DNA from: G963665005 sp963665005
GTDB lineage: Bacteria > Bacillota > Clostridia > Christensenellales > SZUA-584
Length of the DNA: 64,000 nucleotides
Direction: 5' to 3'
NCBI GenBank assembly: GCA_963665005.2
Contig: CAXXTQ010000001.1
Location: 1,488,001-1,552,000 of the forward strand
Shown: positions 51,483 to 60,526 of the stretch, one piece after another
Numbering within the stretch: position 1 is the stretch's first letter
How the letters are laid out: each line of letters starts with the position of its first letter
The notes under the pieces: model-generated
Database searches by the model: none
What the model was told of the DNA's origin: nothing
Seen by the model: only the letters and a program-made list of their open reading frames with translations
Program-made: the position numbers and the translations under genes

Positions 51483-51890
51483 ATGAAAAAGTCTAGATTA
51501 GGAAAAATGATGATACTCGTATTGGCTGTTGTTATGGTGTTTGCATTTGCAACGACGGCGTTTGCAGCAGTCTACGATGAATACAAGTACAATGAAGATG
51601 TAACGGGTGGCGCGTCGGATTATCAGTATGGTGCTAACAGAGACGAGTACAATTCGATGGATGTGTATCCGATTGCCATTGATTGGAATGGTCAAAGCGG
51701 CTGGAAGTTTAGAGGATATTGCTCTTCTGATGGCTCTTATGGCACTGTGTTGAAATCAATATACTCTACGGCTACTTATTGTGCCAGTTACACTTCAGGA
51801 TCTTATGGTGACCGCTACTATATGAAAATGAGCATTGCTAGCCCTAGTAGTAGCGATAAATTGACATATTCGGGGTACTTGTACTTCTAG
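51483..51890 (+). CDS. Small secreted protein of unknown function
   Basis: 135 residues with a signal peptide (MKKSRLGKMMILVLAVVMVFAFATTAFA, cleavage near 28). The mature part is about 107 residues, rich in Tyr, Ser and Gly with two cysteines (positions near 80 and 99) that could form a disulphide. No family recognised. AAAGGA lies upstream. Similar in size and composition to the divergent protein at 50545, although not obviously homologous. Confidence 0.6.
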   Translation: MKKSRLGKMMILVLAVVMVFAFATTAFAAVYDEYKYNEDVTGGASDYQYGANRDEYNSMDVYPIAIDWNGQSGWKFRGYCSSDGSYGTVLKSIYSTATYCASYTSGSYGDRYYMKMSIASPSSSDKLTYSGYLYF

Positions 51891-52015
51891 TCATCAAATG
51901 CTCTGATATGATCTAACAACGGTATATATGCTTGCGGTTATGTGGTAAAACCTATATAGCCGCAAGTAATTTCCTCTATGATGTGGGGACTTGAACTTTG
52001 AAATAGGAGAAAAAT

Positions 52016-53437
52016 ATGGATAAATTGAAATTGAAAGTAAAGAATCTAATCATTATTTCTCTATTAATGGTAACGTTGATTCTTATGACTGCGTGCCAGC
52101 CAACACCTAAAATCCAGCCTGTTGTTGGGGTTAATGACGAAACTATGAAACAAATCTTATCTAGTGGCGTTGACTATAACGATTTCGATGAACACGGAAA
52201 CCAATATGCTTTCAAGGAAATCAAAGTGCCGGATCACATAACAACCGACTATAAAGAATGCGGCAAAATGAATCTGGTGTTTAATGCAGATGTCATCATA
52301 CCAAACACGACTGCATATCCCGTAGTTGAAGCCGGAAAACGGGTTTTTTCAGATGAACAACTTCTCGATCTAATTGAAAGGTTTGCTGGAAGTAGTGATG
52401 AATTGTATTCCACGTGGAATTTGACTAAACAAGATTGGTTAGATAAGCAAATACAGTTCAAAGAAAAAGACCCTGAAGGGAAGCTGGCGCCATATTACTT
52501 AGAGTATTTGCAGCAGATGTACGATGATGCTGATGAAGAAGTTTATAACGAAGTCGTTGAAATCTCGGATTTGCCAACAGAAACAACTTCACAAATATTT
52601 GTTAGACAAGATAACGGTACAGTGGCATTCTTTAGAATAGCAAGAGATGATAATAGCTTCGTATATTATAGAGATATGTTTATGAGTCCCGCTACGGCTA
52701 GTCTATATAAAGATGAAAACTTCAATCCGGAGTTTGATACAATCGAGCAATTCAGTTGGCGACAATCAAAGGAACCAGAAATATCGCAAGAGGACGCATA
52801 TGTGCAAGCATTAAAATACATTGATGAGCTAGAAATCGATTTAGATTTGTTGGAGGCTGAGACATGTGCGTTTCTAGTTGATGTCGTAGGCAAAAGTGTT
52901 GGATGGACATTTACCTTTACACGCAAATTGTCGAATGCACAAGTTCAATTCGACAGTCGCGGATTCATTGTTGATGATGAAGCGATGCCGAGTTATGGAG
53001 CGCCTTGGGATGTAGAATTATGTAAGATAGGCATTGATAAAAATGGGCTCTGTTTTCTTGAATACTATGGGGCATCTCAAATAAACAAAGTGGTTATGGA
53101 TACTGTTGAATTGGAACAGTTCGATACGATACAAAAAAGAGTCGAGAACCAACTCAACTATATCTACGGAACATCGACTCGTGGTAATGATGTTGGACTT
53201 GATATCAAAATATCAGATATTAAATTAGGGACAAGCCTCATATCGGTAAAGGATCAAACTGAAAAAGGGATATATATTCCGACTTGGTATGTAGACTATT
53301 ATATAAAGTGGAGCGACGCAGATGAAGATGAATGGGAGTTGAATACGATTATATTCAACGCTATTGATGGTAGCTATATTGAACCAAGAGTCACGAATCA
53401 AAAAATAATGAGTATTGTTTTGAAACAACGTTCGTAG
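52016..53437 (+). CDS. DUF6034-like lipoprotein
   Basis: 473 residues. Lipoprotein signal LLMVTLILMTACQPTP with the lipid-anchored Cys near position 27. The mature protein shows the features of DUF6034-type lipoproteins as I recall them. The region after the lipobox (ACQPTP...VVG) is also found inside the M56 fusion protein at 53985, so the two share an extracellular domain. It lies upstream of the BlaI gene. It may compete for or present the same ligand as the sensor. Start follows AATAGGAG. Confidence 0.7.
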   Translation: MDKLKLKVKNLIIISLLMVTLILMTACQPTPKIQPVVGVNDETMKQILSSGVDYNDFDEHGNQYAFKEIKVPDHITTDYKECGKMNLVFNADVIIPNTTAYPVVEAGKRVFSDEQLLDLIERFAGSSDELYSTWNLTKQDWLDKQIQFKEKDPEGKLAPYYLEYLQQMYDDADEEVYNEVVEISDLPTETTSQIFVRQDNGTVAFFRIARDDNSFVYYRDMFMSPATASLYKDENFNPEFDTIEQFSWRQSKEPEISQEDAYVQALKYIDELEIDLDLLEAETCAFLVDVVGKSVGWTFTFTRKLSNAQVQFDSRGFIVDDEAMPSYGAPWDVELCKIGIDKNGLCFLEYYGASQINKVVMDTVELEQFDTIQKRVENQLNYIYGTSTRGNDVGLDIKISDIKLGTSLISVKDQTEKGIYIPTWYVDYYIKWSDADEDEWELNTIIFNAIDGSYIEPRVTNQKIMSIVLKQRS

Positions 53438-53511
53438 TATTTAATGCGCGAACTGCGAAAATCTGGGCATAAAGAAAATTACTAAAATGTTACGATTTTA
53501 TTAAAAAACCC

Positions 53512-53542
53512 TTGACAAATAGAATTACGTGTTGTAACGTAA
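53512..53542 (+). promoter_or_regulatory. Promoter with BlaI-type operator
   Basis: TTGACA (53512-53517) is followed after 17 bp by TAACGT (53535-53540). The palindrome TTACGTGTTGTAACGTAA (53525-53542) covers the spacer and -10, the expected binding position for the BlaI-family repressor encoded at 53586, so the operon is probably autoregulated. Confidence 0.6.
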
Positions 53543-53585
53543 AAATAGCTACAATGCGTAACTAAATCAAAAAGGGGTTTGGAAT

Positions 53586-53981
53586 ATGAGCGAATACGAT
53601 ACGATATCCGAAAACGAATGGCTGGTCATGGAAATACTATGGCGGGACGGCGAAGTGAAAAGTTCAACGGTAACGGCTGAGCTAAAAGAGAGTAAGGGCT
53701 GGGCGAATGAAACAGTTCGTACCTTCTTAAATCGGCTGATCAAAAAAGGAGTTGCGGCTGCAAGACGGGATAAAAGGGCTAAAAGAACGTACTGGTACTA
53801 TGCTGCCATATCCAAAGAAGATTATATCGCCTATCAGACCAAGGGACATTTGAGGCGCTATTATAGCGGACAATTACCGCAATTAGTCGCAGGACTCTTA
53901 AAAGATGAGCATGTCAGTGAGAAGGAGCTTCATGAGATCGAAAACATACTTAAACGCCATGCGAACAAAAACGAGGATTAG
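53586..53981 (+). CDS. BlaI/MecI/CopY-family transcriptional repressor
   Basis: 131 residues. N-terminal winged helix (ISENEWLVMEILWRDGEVKSSTVTAELKESKGWANETVRTFLNRLIKKGVAAARRD) is diagnostic of the BlaI family; the C-terminal helices mediate dimerisation and carry the proteolysis site. The M56 peptidase gene starts 3 bp downstream, the classic BlaI-BlaR1 pair. AAAGGGG precedes the start. Confidence 0.92.
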   Translation: MSEYDTISENEWLVMEILWRDGEVKSSTVTAELKESKGWANETVRTFLNRLIKKGVAAARRDKRAKRTYWYYAAISKEDYIAYQTKGHLRRYYSGQLPQLVAGLLKDEHVSEKELHEIENILKRHANKNED

Positions 53982-53984
53982 ATA

Positions 53985-56543
53985 ATGGATACTGTTATAC
54001 AGCTTTTTAAAAGCATATTGGGAATATCGCTGTTTGCATCCGCAATGATTATCATTGTGTTGCTGATAAGAGCGATAGCAAAAAATCGGGTCAATATAAA
54101 TATAGCATCTTTCCTTTGGCTTCTCGTGATCCTTCGGCTGTGCCTTCCTGGAATGTTGGAAAGCCCGGTGCATATCGATGGATTGTTTCCCGGAGAGGAA
54201 GCGACAATAGAACAATCTGCTTTATCAAATTTTTCACCAACATACGAAGAAGATATTGATATAAACAATGCGCCTAATCTCACATTGCCAGACAAAGAAC
54301 TTGTATCCTTAGAAAACGATGGCGTTTCAAATGGTTTATACGTTTCTGATTCAAATGACATTACTTTTTGGGATAAGGCAGCAAACTTTATCCAGTCTCT
54401 AGACCTATGGGGTGTGGCTTCTATCATATGGATTGCAGGCAGTTTAATTGTCCTGTTATTAGCCATTAAGGAAAGCATCGTATTTGGTTTGCATATTAAA
54501 AAGAATAGCGAACTTATAAAAAATCAAGCAATACTTGATATCATAAATGCGCATAAGGCTGCAAATCGAATTAAACGTACGATTCGTGTATCAGCCTGTC
54601 CATCCATTCAGATGCCGATGATGATTGGCGTATTCAATCCGCATATACTCTTGCCTGCTTACATGATCGATAAATTTGAACGCAAGTATCTTGACCCCAT
54701 CTTGCTTCACGAAGTATGCCATATTAAGAGAAATGACATTTTAAAGAGCTATCTTTATATAATGGCCAAAGCATTGCACTGGTTTAATCCTCTCGTTTGG
54801 GTTGGCATCAAAAAAATGAAGGAAGATATGGAGTTTGCCTGTGATCAACATGTACTCAGGCTGCTAGGTAAAAAGCAGGGAATTGAGTATTGTGAATCGC
54901 TAATCCAAGCAACACGATTTTTGAAAGCAATAAGAATACCTCAATTTGCATCATCATTATGCGAAAAAAAATCAAATTTGAAGGAGAGAGTCATCAAAAT
55001 GATTAATCCACAGAAAAAATCAAAAAAGGCTGCGACGATATCATTAGTTCTTGCTATGGTTATGGTTATAACATGCTTTACGACAGCGTGCCAGCCGACG
55101 CCGGAGGAAGATGTCGTTATAGGAAAAGGAGACGGTTTAAGCGACTTAATTCAATCAACCCCGGATACTTCCGGCAGTGTTTCTCCAAGCAGCACATCGA
55201 AGCAGACCAATGACGTGCTATACACAAAGCTGGAAGCGCCGAAACACTGGAGTCTTGAAACAACGGCGCTGGGTGACAAACTCAACATTACGGCGGATGT
55301 GGATATAGAGCTACCCGGTGTATCTCAGCTTCCGGCTGCGACAGCATCGCTCAGTGAGTTTACACAAGAGGATTTAGACAAAATTGCGCAAGTGATCGGT
55401 GTTGACGGTGCAATTTGGACTGAGCGTAGCAGTATTACAAAAGAAAACCTCGAACAGAGTATAATTGAAACTAAAGCATGGATTGCTGAGCTAGAGGCTG
55501 GAGATGAGCCAGATGCCGCTGCAATGATTAAGAAAGAGAAAGAATGGCTAGAATCCGCTGAGCAAATGTTTATTGATGCGCCGTATAAGAGTGAGCTGAA
55601 AAAGCTTGATTTTAAAATTGACGTGATGGATTCCAATGAAGATCAATCGCACATCGGATTTGAGGGCACAACGCAAGTAGATGATCAGCCGTTTTACTTT
55701 CTTGCGATCAACGCATATTCCAGCGATGTTGTCAACAGGGTTTATGCGAATTATGGATCAAACTTGGTTTGGTTCGGAGGGGTGAATATTGATGCACCTT
55801 ATGGTGTATCTCTGACGAAAGAGCAGGCAGCCGCGCAGGCAAGCGAGATTGCGAAGCAGTTGACGGATGAACTATCGCTTTGCTATATCACACCAGCCGC
55901 ATCAGGCCAAGATGATGTATCCCGAAATTGGGGTTGGGCTTGCGTGTTCATGCGTGAGATAAACGGGTGCCCGACAGCCTATGAGACAGCGAGGAGGCCC
56001 TCAGGCTTAGAAGCAGTCAACGTGCCGGTAGACTATGAAAAAATGATTATCGTAATGGATGACACAGGAATGGTGAGTTTCATCTGGGATATTCCACTGA
56101 CGATTGAATCGATCGACAACCCCGATGTTTCTCTAGCATCGTTTGATGAGATTTCGCAGCGCGCAATCGAACAAGTCGCACAGAGAGAAGCGGACATGGT
56201 GGGTGAAAAAATTGATGATCGGACCGGGATCGACTGGGGCGACCCCGGATGTACCGCAGATATTGTAAAGGTTGAGCTGGGATTAATGCGGGTGGACAAG
56301 GTGAACAGCAATGACTATTACTATATACCGGTATGGAAATTCTTCGTCAATGTTATACACACCGACGAATATTATGAGAGAATGGGGATAGAACCCCGAA
56401 AACCGGTTTCGGTGGCAGATATTGAATTTAGAATTGAGAATGGATATTCTATAAATATTAATGGCGAGTATTCGCTGGGGTATGACGTGATTACACTAAA
56501 CGCTCTTGACAGCAGCACCATTGACAGTGATTTAGGATTTTGA
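53985..56543 (+). CDS. BlaR1-like M56 peptidase fused to a DUF6034-like domain
   Basis: 852 residues. Residues 1-320: membrane helices and the M56 zinc site H242-E-V-C-H246 (LLHEVCHIKRND), with the third ligand expected near EFACDQHV. At about 350-369 lies ISLVLAMVMVITCFTTAC, an intact lipoprotein-type signal ending at Cys369, followed by QPTPEEDVVIG and about 480 residues resembling the lipoprotein at 52016. The usual penicillin-binding sensor domain is absent. The fusion suggests that ligand binding to the DUF6034-like domain triggers the peptidase to cut BlaI and induce the operon. The frame is unbroken through the fusion. Confidence 0.85.
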   Translation: MDTVIQLFKSILGISLFASAMIIIVLLIRAIAKNRVNINIASFLWLLVILRLCLPGMLESPVHIDGLFPGEEATIEQSALSNFSPTYEEDIDINNAPNLTLPDKELVSLENDGVSNGLYVSDSNDITFWDKAANFIQSLDLWGVASIIWIAGSLIVLLLAIKESIVFGLHIKKNSELIKNQAILDIINAHKAANRIKRTIRVSACPSIQMPMMIGVFNPHILLPAYMIDKFERKYLDPILLHEVCHIKRNDILKSYLYIMAKALHWFNPLVWVGIKKMKEDMEFACDQHVLRLLGKKQGIEYCESLIQATRFLKAIRIPQFASSLCEKKSNLKERVIKMINPQKKSKKAATISLVLAMVMVITCFTTACQPTPEEDVVIGKGDGLSDLIQSTPDTSGSVSPSSTSKQTNDVLYTKLEAPKHWSLETTALGDKLNITADVDIELPGVSQLPAATASLSEFTQEDLDKIAQVIGVDGAIWTERSSITKENLEQSIIETKAWIAELEAGDEPDAAAMIKKEKEWLESAEQMFIDAPYKSELKKLDFKIDVMDSNEDQSHIGFEGTTQVDDQPFYFLAINAYSSDVVNRVYANYGSNLVWFGGVNIDAPYGVSLTKEQAAAQASEIAKQLTDELSLCYITPAASGQDDVSRNWGWACVFMREINGCPTAYETARRPSGLEAVNVPVDYEKMIIVMDDTGMVSFIWDIPLTIESIDNPDVSLASFDEISQRAIEQVAQREADMVGEKIDDRTGIDWGDPGCTADIVKVELGLMRVDKVNSNDYYYIPVWKFFVNVIHTDEYYERMGIEPRKPVSVADIEFRIENGYSININGEYSLGYDVITLNALDSSTIDSDLGF

Positions 56544-56664
56544 GTTATAAAAGGTTTTAAAGCAGGTTGAATAACAATTGTAGATTGTGCCATACCTGCT
56601 TTAATATTGCCAAAATATGCTTTAAGATGCATACACAATGGGCGAGATATATGGAGACTCACGT

Positions 56665-57513
56665 ATGAACCATTCGAAAAAAAAGTTGCCGCGAAGGTAC
56701 AAGCTTAACAAAAAAAGATTCGCAGCAACATTATTAATACTTGGCTGCACAGCAATGATTATTGTGGTCGTAGTAGAGTCGCTGGTAAACGCAGTCGATG
56801 CCGGGGTTGTGGATGCCCGGGCTATGGTAGATACCGACGACAAGGTATGGGAAAGCGATATTTCATCGCCGCCATTGGAATCGACACTCGCATCACAGAA
56901 ACCCATTACGCCCAAGGCAGAAGGCCTACTGATATTGGTTAATTGGGATAATCCTGTTCCCTATGATCGCCCGGATAACCTTGTAATGCTATCAGAAGTA
57001 TTTGGTGATGAAGTGATTTGCGTCAATACTGATGGTAGTATCAATGCCGAGGCGGGCGCAATGGCAAAAGAAATGTTTCTGGCGGCTCAGGCAGAAGGAA
57101 TCGGGAAATATGAGCTGTCAAGCGCATACCGATCAATCGTATACCAAGATACTCTATGGCAGGCGCGCATTGCGGAAGACACTGACTATGGCAGCAATCC
57201 GTATGAAAACCCTGTGAAAGTTATGCCGGGCAAGATGAGCGAACACACCACAGGATTGGCGCTTGATATTCTTGCGGAAAGCTATGAAAGCTCAGATGAA
57301 GGGTATGCGGACACGCCGGAAGGAATATGGCTGGCTGAAAATGCATGCAAGTTCGGTTTTATCCTGCGTTATCCCAAAGATAAGGAAAACATCACAGGTG
57401 TGATCTTTGAACCGTGGCACTATCGGTATGTCGGCAAAGAAGCAGCAAGAGAGATATTTAAACGCAGTATATGTCTTGAAGAATATTTGGGCGTTGCAGA
57501 AAGCACATCCTAA
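56665..57513 (+). CDS. VanY-family D,D-carboxypeptidase
   Basis: 282 residues. N-terminal membrane anchor at about 18-42, then the VanY/peptidase M15 domain with all metal ligands: S192-E-H194 (SEHTTGLALDI), D201 and H252 in EPWHYRYV. Such enzymes remove the terminal D-Ala from peptidoglycan stems and alter susceptibility to wall-targeting peptides. ATG at 56665 (GGAG 9 nt upstream) is preferred over 56638. It lies 120 bp after the sensor gene and leads the transporter genes. Confidence 0.87.
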   Translation: MNHSKKKLPRRYKLNKKRFAATLLILGCTAMIIVVVVESLVNAVDAGVVDARAMVDTDDKVWESDISSPPLESTLASQKPITPKAEGLLILVNWDNPVPYDRPDNLVMLSEVFGDEVICVNTDGSINAEAGAMAKEMFLAAQAEGIGKYELSSAYRSIVYQDTLWQARIAEDTDYGSNPYENPVKVMPGKMSEHTTGLALDILAESYESSDEGYADTPEGIWLAENACKFGFILRYPKDKENITGVIFEPWHYRYVGKEAAREIFKRSICLEEYLGVAESTS

Positions 57514-57543
57514 TAATCGATGAAAAGAATGAGGCTTTGATTA

Positions 57544-58320
57544 ATGGAAGACATGAAGAAATATACAATTTCATCAGACATCAAACGGGCACTGACCGGA
57601 AAAGGCTTTCTCATCGGCATGGCAGGGATGGTACTTGTCATTGCGCTTTCATCGCTGGAAAGCATTATTGGGGTAACGAGAAGCACACAGCCATTGCAAA
57701 ATGGATTTCACGCACAGCTCATCATGAACGCGCTATCGTCCGACTGGGTGACACTGGCACTGCCCATCCTGTGCACTCTGCCTTTCACCACGGCATTTGT
57801 AGATGATATCAAAAGCGGCTTCATTAAGCAGTATCTGCACCGCTCGGGCACGAAACCGTATATAAAAGCGAAGCTCATCGCCTGCGGATTATCGGGCGGC
57901 CTGGTATTGTTCTTTGGTATCGTGATTGCCTATGCGCTGAGCTCGCTTATATTTATACCAATGGAGCTGGCTTTGAGTGAGGGTGAGATGACGCAGCCGT
58001 ATTTCGCACAAGTACTTATGATAGCCGCAACACTTTTCCTATCGGGCGCGTTCTGGTCGCTGGTCGGGTTCACATTCGCCTCGCTGACGATGAGCAAATA
58101 CATGGCGTATGCCTCGCCGTTCATAATCTATTATGTCCTCATAATCTTACATGAACGGTATTTTGAGAACCTATATGTGTTGTATCCCAAAGAATGGCTT
58201 TTCCCATCAGATGCATGGGTACTGGGGAGCTGGGGTGTCATACTGCTGCTTACTGAACTGACGGCGATCATATTGCTTGCTTTTACCATTGCTGCAAAAA
58301 GGAGGCTCACCAATGTCTAA
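57544..58320 (+). CDS. ABC-2 type membrane permease
   Basis: 258 residues with six helices (about 20-40, 58-80, 112-135, 155-180, 185-205, 228-250). Composition and layout fit the ABC-2/LanFEG-type permeases used in antimicrobial peptide immunity. It overlaps the next gene by 8 bp. No fusion to an ATPase. Confidence 0.75.
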   Translation: MEDMKKYTISSDIKRALTGKGFLIGMAGMVLVIALSSLESIIGVTRSTQPLQNGFHAQLIMNALSSDWVTLALPILCTLPFTTAFVDDIKSGFIKQYLHRSGTKPYIKAKLIACGLSGGLVLFFGIVIAYALSSLIFIPMELALSEGEMTQPYFAQVLMIAATLFLSGAFWSLVGFTFASLTMSKYMAYASPFIIYYVLIILHERYFENLYVLYPKEWLFPSDAWVLGSWGVILLLTELTAIILLAFTIAAKRRLTNV

Positions 58321-59206
58321 GTTAAGACAGATTGGTTCCGTTACCGCATACAACTTTCGGCAATGGCGGGCGAATCCGCGCATAATCATCACATTTGCAC
58401 TCGCATTTATTCTTTGTTTTCTGCTTTCGGATAAAGCGGTGCGTTTTGCAAGGGAATATGAAACGACAATGCAGATAGTCGAGGCGTTCGTCTGGACGTT
58501 TGGGGACAGCAATTCAATATTACTTTCGTCATTGCTGCTGGTGCTGTTGTTTGCGGATATGCCATTCCTCTCCGCAGGAACACCGTATTATCTAATGCGT
58601 ATAGACCGTAAAACGTGGCTGGCTGGACAGGCGGTGTATATCGTACTTGCTACCGGCATTTATATGGCGTTCATACTTCTTTCTACGTCCGTGGTGTGCA
58701 TGAGTCAGTCGTTCATCGGAGATATGTGGAGCGAGACGGCGGCAATCCTCGGATACTCCGGCGCAGGAAAGGCCGTGGCGCTGCCCGCGCTCGTGAAGAC
58801 GCTGGAGATGAGCACGCCGTATGCTTGCATGGGCACGATATTTCTTTTGATGCTGCTTTATACTCTGCTCATGGCGTTTATTATGTTGACGTTCAATATT
58901 CGCAAAGGACAGATTGCAGGTGTGGTCAGCGTCTTTGTGTTCAGCCTGTTTGGGTTTCTTTTGAATCCGCAGTTGTTCAAAACGATGTTCCAGCTGCCGG
59001 ATGAACTAATGTATAAGGCAAATGTAGCAGTAGGCTGGCTATCGCCGCTTAACCATGCCACGTATCATATGCACAATTTTGGTTATGATCTGCTTCCGCG
59101 GCTGTGGCAGACGTATGTAATTTTCGGCGTACTGATCATACTTTGCTTCATATTGGCATTACGCTCTGTGCGAAAATACAACTTTAACTTTTCAGGAACG
59201 GAGTAA
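58313..59206 (+). CDS. ABC transporter membrane permease, second subunit
   Basis: 297 residues from ATG at 58313, placed after AGGAGG within the end of the previous gene; an in-frame start at 58277 is less likely. Six helices. Pairs with the permease upstream and the ATPase that follows by 4 bp, giving a LanFEG-like set of two permeases and one ATPase. Confidence 0.75.
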   Translation: MSKLRQIGSVTAYNFRQWRANPRIIITFALAFILCFLLSDKAVRFAREYETTMQIVEAFVWTFGDSNSILLSSLLLVLLFADMPFLSAGTPYYLMRIDRKTWLAGQAVYIVLATGIYMAFILLSTSVVCMSQSFIGDMWSETAAILGYSGAGKAVALPALVKTLEMSTPYACMGTIFLLMLLYTLLMAFIMLTFNIRKGQIAGVVSVFVFSLFGFLLNPQLFKTMFQLPDELMYKANVAVGWLSPLNHATYHMHNFGYDLLPRLWQTYVIFGVLIILCFILALRSVRKYNFNFSGTE

Positions 59207-59210
59207 AAAC

Positions 59211-59855
59211 ATGGATTTAGCCATCAGCGTTCAAAACGTGACAAAGAGATTTGGAGATGAAACGGTACTGACCGACGTTTCCCACGATTTTGAAGAAGGG
59301 AAAATACACGGCATCGTGGGCAACAACGGCAGCGGCAAGACTGTGCTCATGAAATGCATTTGCGGTTTTTTACTGCCAACAAAAGGCAAGATATTTGTGA
59401 ACTATAAGCAGGTAGGAAAGGATATGGATTTTCCTGACGATATGGGAATCATTATCGAAACACCCGGTTTTTTGCCGACAGTATCTGGCATGAAGAATCT
59501 TCAAATACTGGCGTCGCTTAAAAGAAAAATCGATAACGATACCATTTGGAAAACGATAAAGCTCGTGGGACTTGATCCTGCCATGAAAAAACACGTCGGC
59601 AAATATTCGCTCGGTATGCGCCAGCGTCTCGGTATAGCACAGGCAATTATGGAGGATCCGTCCATAATGATACTTGATGAACCGCTCAACGGCCTCGACA
59701 AAAGCGGCGTGGCTCAGATGCGCGAGCTGATCAAAGGGCTTCGGGTAAAGGGCAAAACGATTATTCTAGCAAGCCATAACCAGATTGATATCGACGAGCT
59801 TTGCGACACGGTGTGTGAGATGGATGCCGGGATATTAACGGTGGTGCGGTCATGA
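59211..59855 (+). CDS. ABC transporter ATPase (LanF/CcmA-like)
   Basis: 214 residues. Walker A GNNGSGKT near 37-44, signature YSLGMRQRLGIAQA (LSGGQ variant as in bacitracin/lantibiotic exporters), Walker B IMILDEPLNGLD, H-loop LASHN. It powers the two permeases upstream. The following ATPase gene overlaps by 4 bp. Confidence 0.88.
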   Translation: MDLAISVQNVTKRFGDETVLTDVSHDFEEGKIHGIVGNNGSGKTVLMKCICGFLLPTKGKIFVNYKQVGKDMDFPDDMGIIIETPGFLPTVSGMKNLQILASLKRKIDNDTIWKTIKLVGLDPAMKKHVGKYSLGMRQRLGIAQAIMEDPSIMILDEPLNGLDKSGVAQMRELIKGLRVKGKTIILASHNQIDIDELCDTVCEMDAGILTVVRS

Positions 59856-60526
59856 ACGAAGTTATACGGATGGAAAATGTAATCAAGATGGCAGATGGTA
59901 ACCGGCGTACCATTAATGACGTGAGTATGAGTATTTATGAAAAAGAGTTTGTTGCGATTTGCGGCGTGCCCGGCAGCGGGAAGAGTACGCTTATGCGATT
60001 GATTGCTAGCATGGAAAAACCGAGCGCTGGGAAAGTCTTTGTAACAGACAAGGCGGTTCATGAGATGGATGCTGATACGGCAGCAGATCTTCGAAATCAG
60101 AATATAGGGATCATACAACGAGAGCCAGGATTTATGGAGCGGCTTACTGTGCTTGAAAACGTAGCTCTGCCGCTTATGATTCAGGGTATGGCGCTGTCTC
60201 GGCGGAAACAGATAGCAAAGGAACAGCTGAAAACGCTGGGAATCTCGCATGTCGCACATGCTTATCCGGTGCAACTTTCAGCTTATGAAGCACTCATAGC
60301 ATCCATCGCACGAGCGCTCATTACTCAGCCGAAAATACTGCTGTTGTATGAGGTGACGGCCGCGCTTTCTGAAAGAGAGACGGAGCAATTTGACGGCGTT
60401 ATAAACGCAATATCCAAATACGGTGATTATACAGTTTTATCATTCAGCGTCATTCCAAACAGCCGATTGCGCATGGATAGAACGATACAATTAGACCATG
60501 GGAAGATTCAGGAGGAAAGATTATGA
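59852..60526 (+). CDS. MacB/LolD-type ABC ATPase with degenerate catalytic motifs
   Basis: 224 residues. Walker A GVPGSGKST (near 38-46) is normal, but the signature is LSAYE instead of LSGGE, and the Walker B region reads LLLYEVTAAL where LLLADEPTxALD is expected, so the magnesium-binding Asp is missing. The H-loop region is also altered (VLSFSV rather than VxVTH). It probably binds ATP but hydrolyses poorly. It overlaps the genes on both sides by 4 bp and would pair with the FtsX-type permease at 61949, suggesting a regulatory or sensing complex. Confidence 0.82.
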   Translation: MNEVIRMENVIKMADGNRRTINDVSMSIYEKEFVAICGVPGSGKSTLMRLIASMEKPSAGKVFVTDKAVHEMDADTAADLRNQNIGIIQREPGFMERLTVLENVALPLMIQGMALSRRKQIAKEQLKTLGISHVAHAYPVQLSAYEALIASIARALITQPKILLLYEVTAALSERETEQFDGVINAISKYGDYTVLSFSVIPNSRLRMDRTIQLDHGKIQEERL

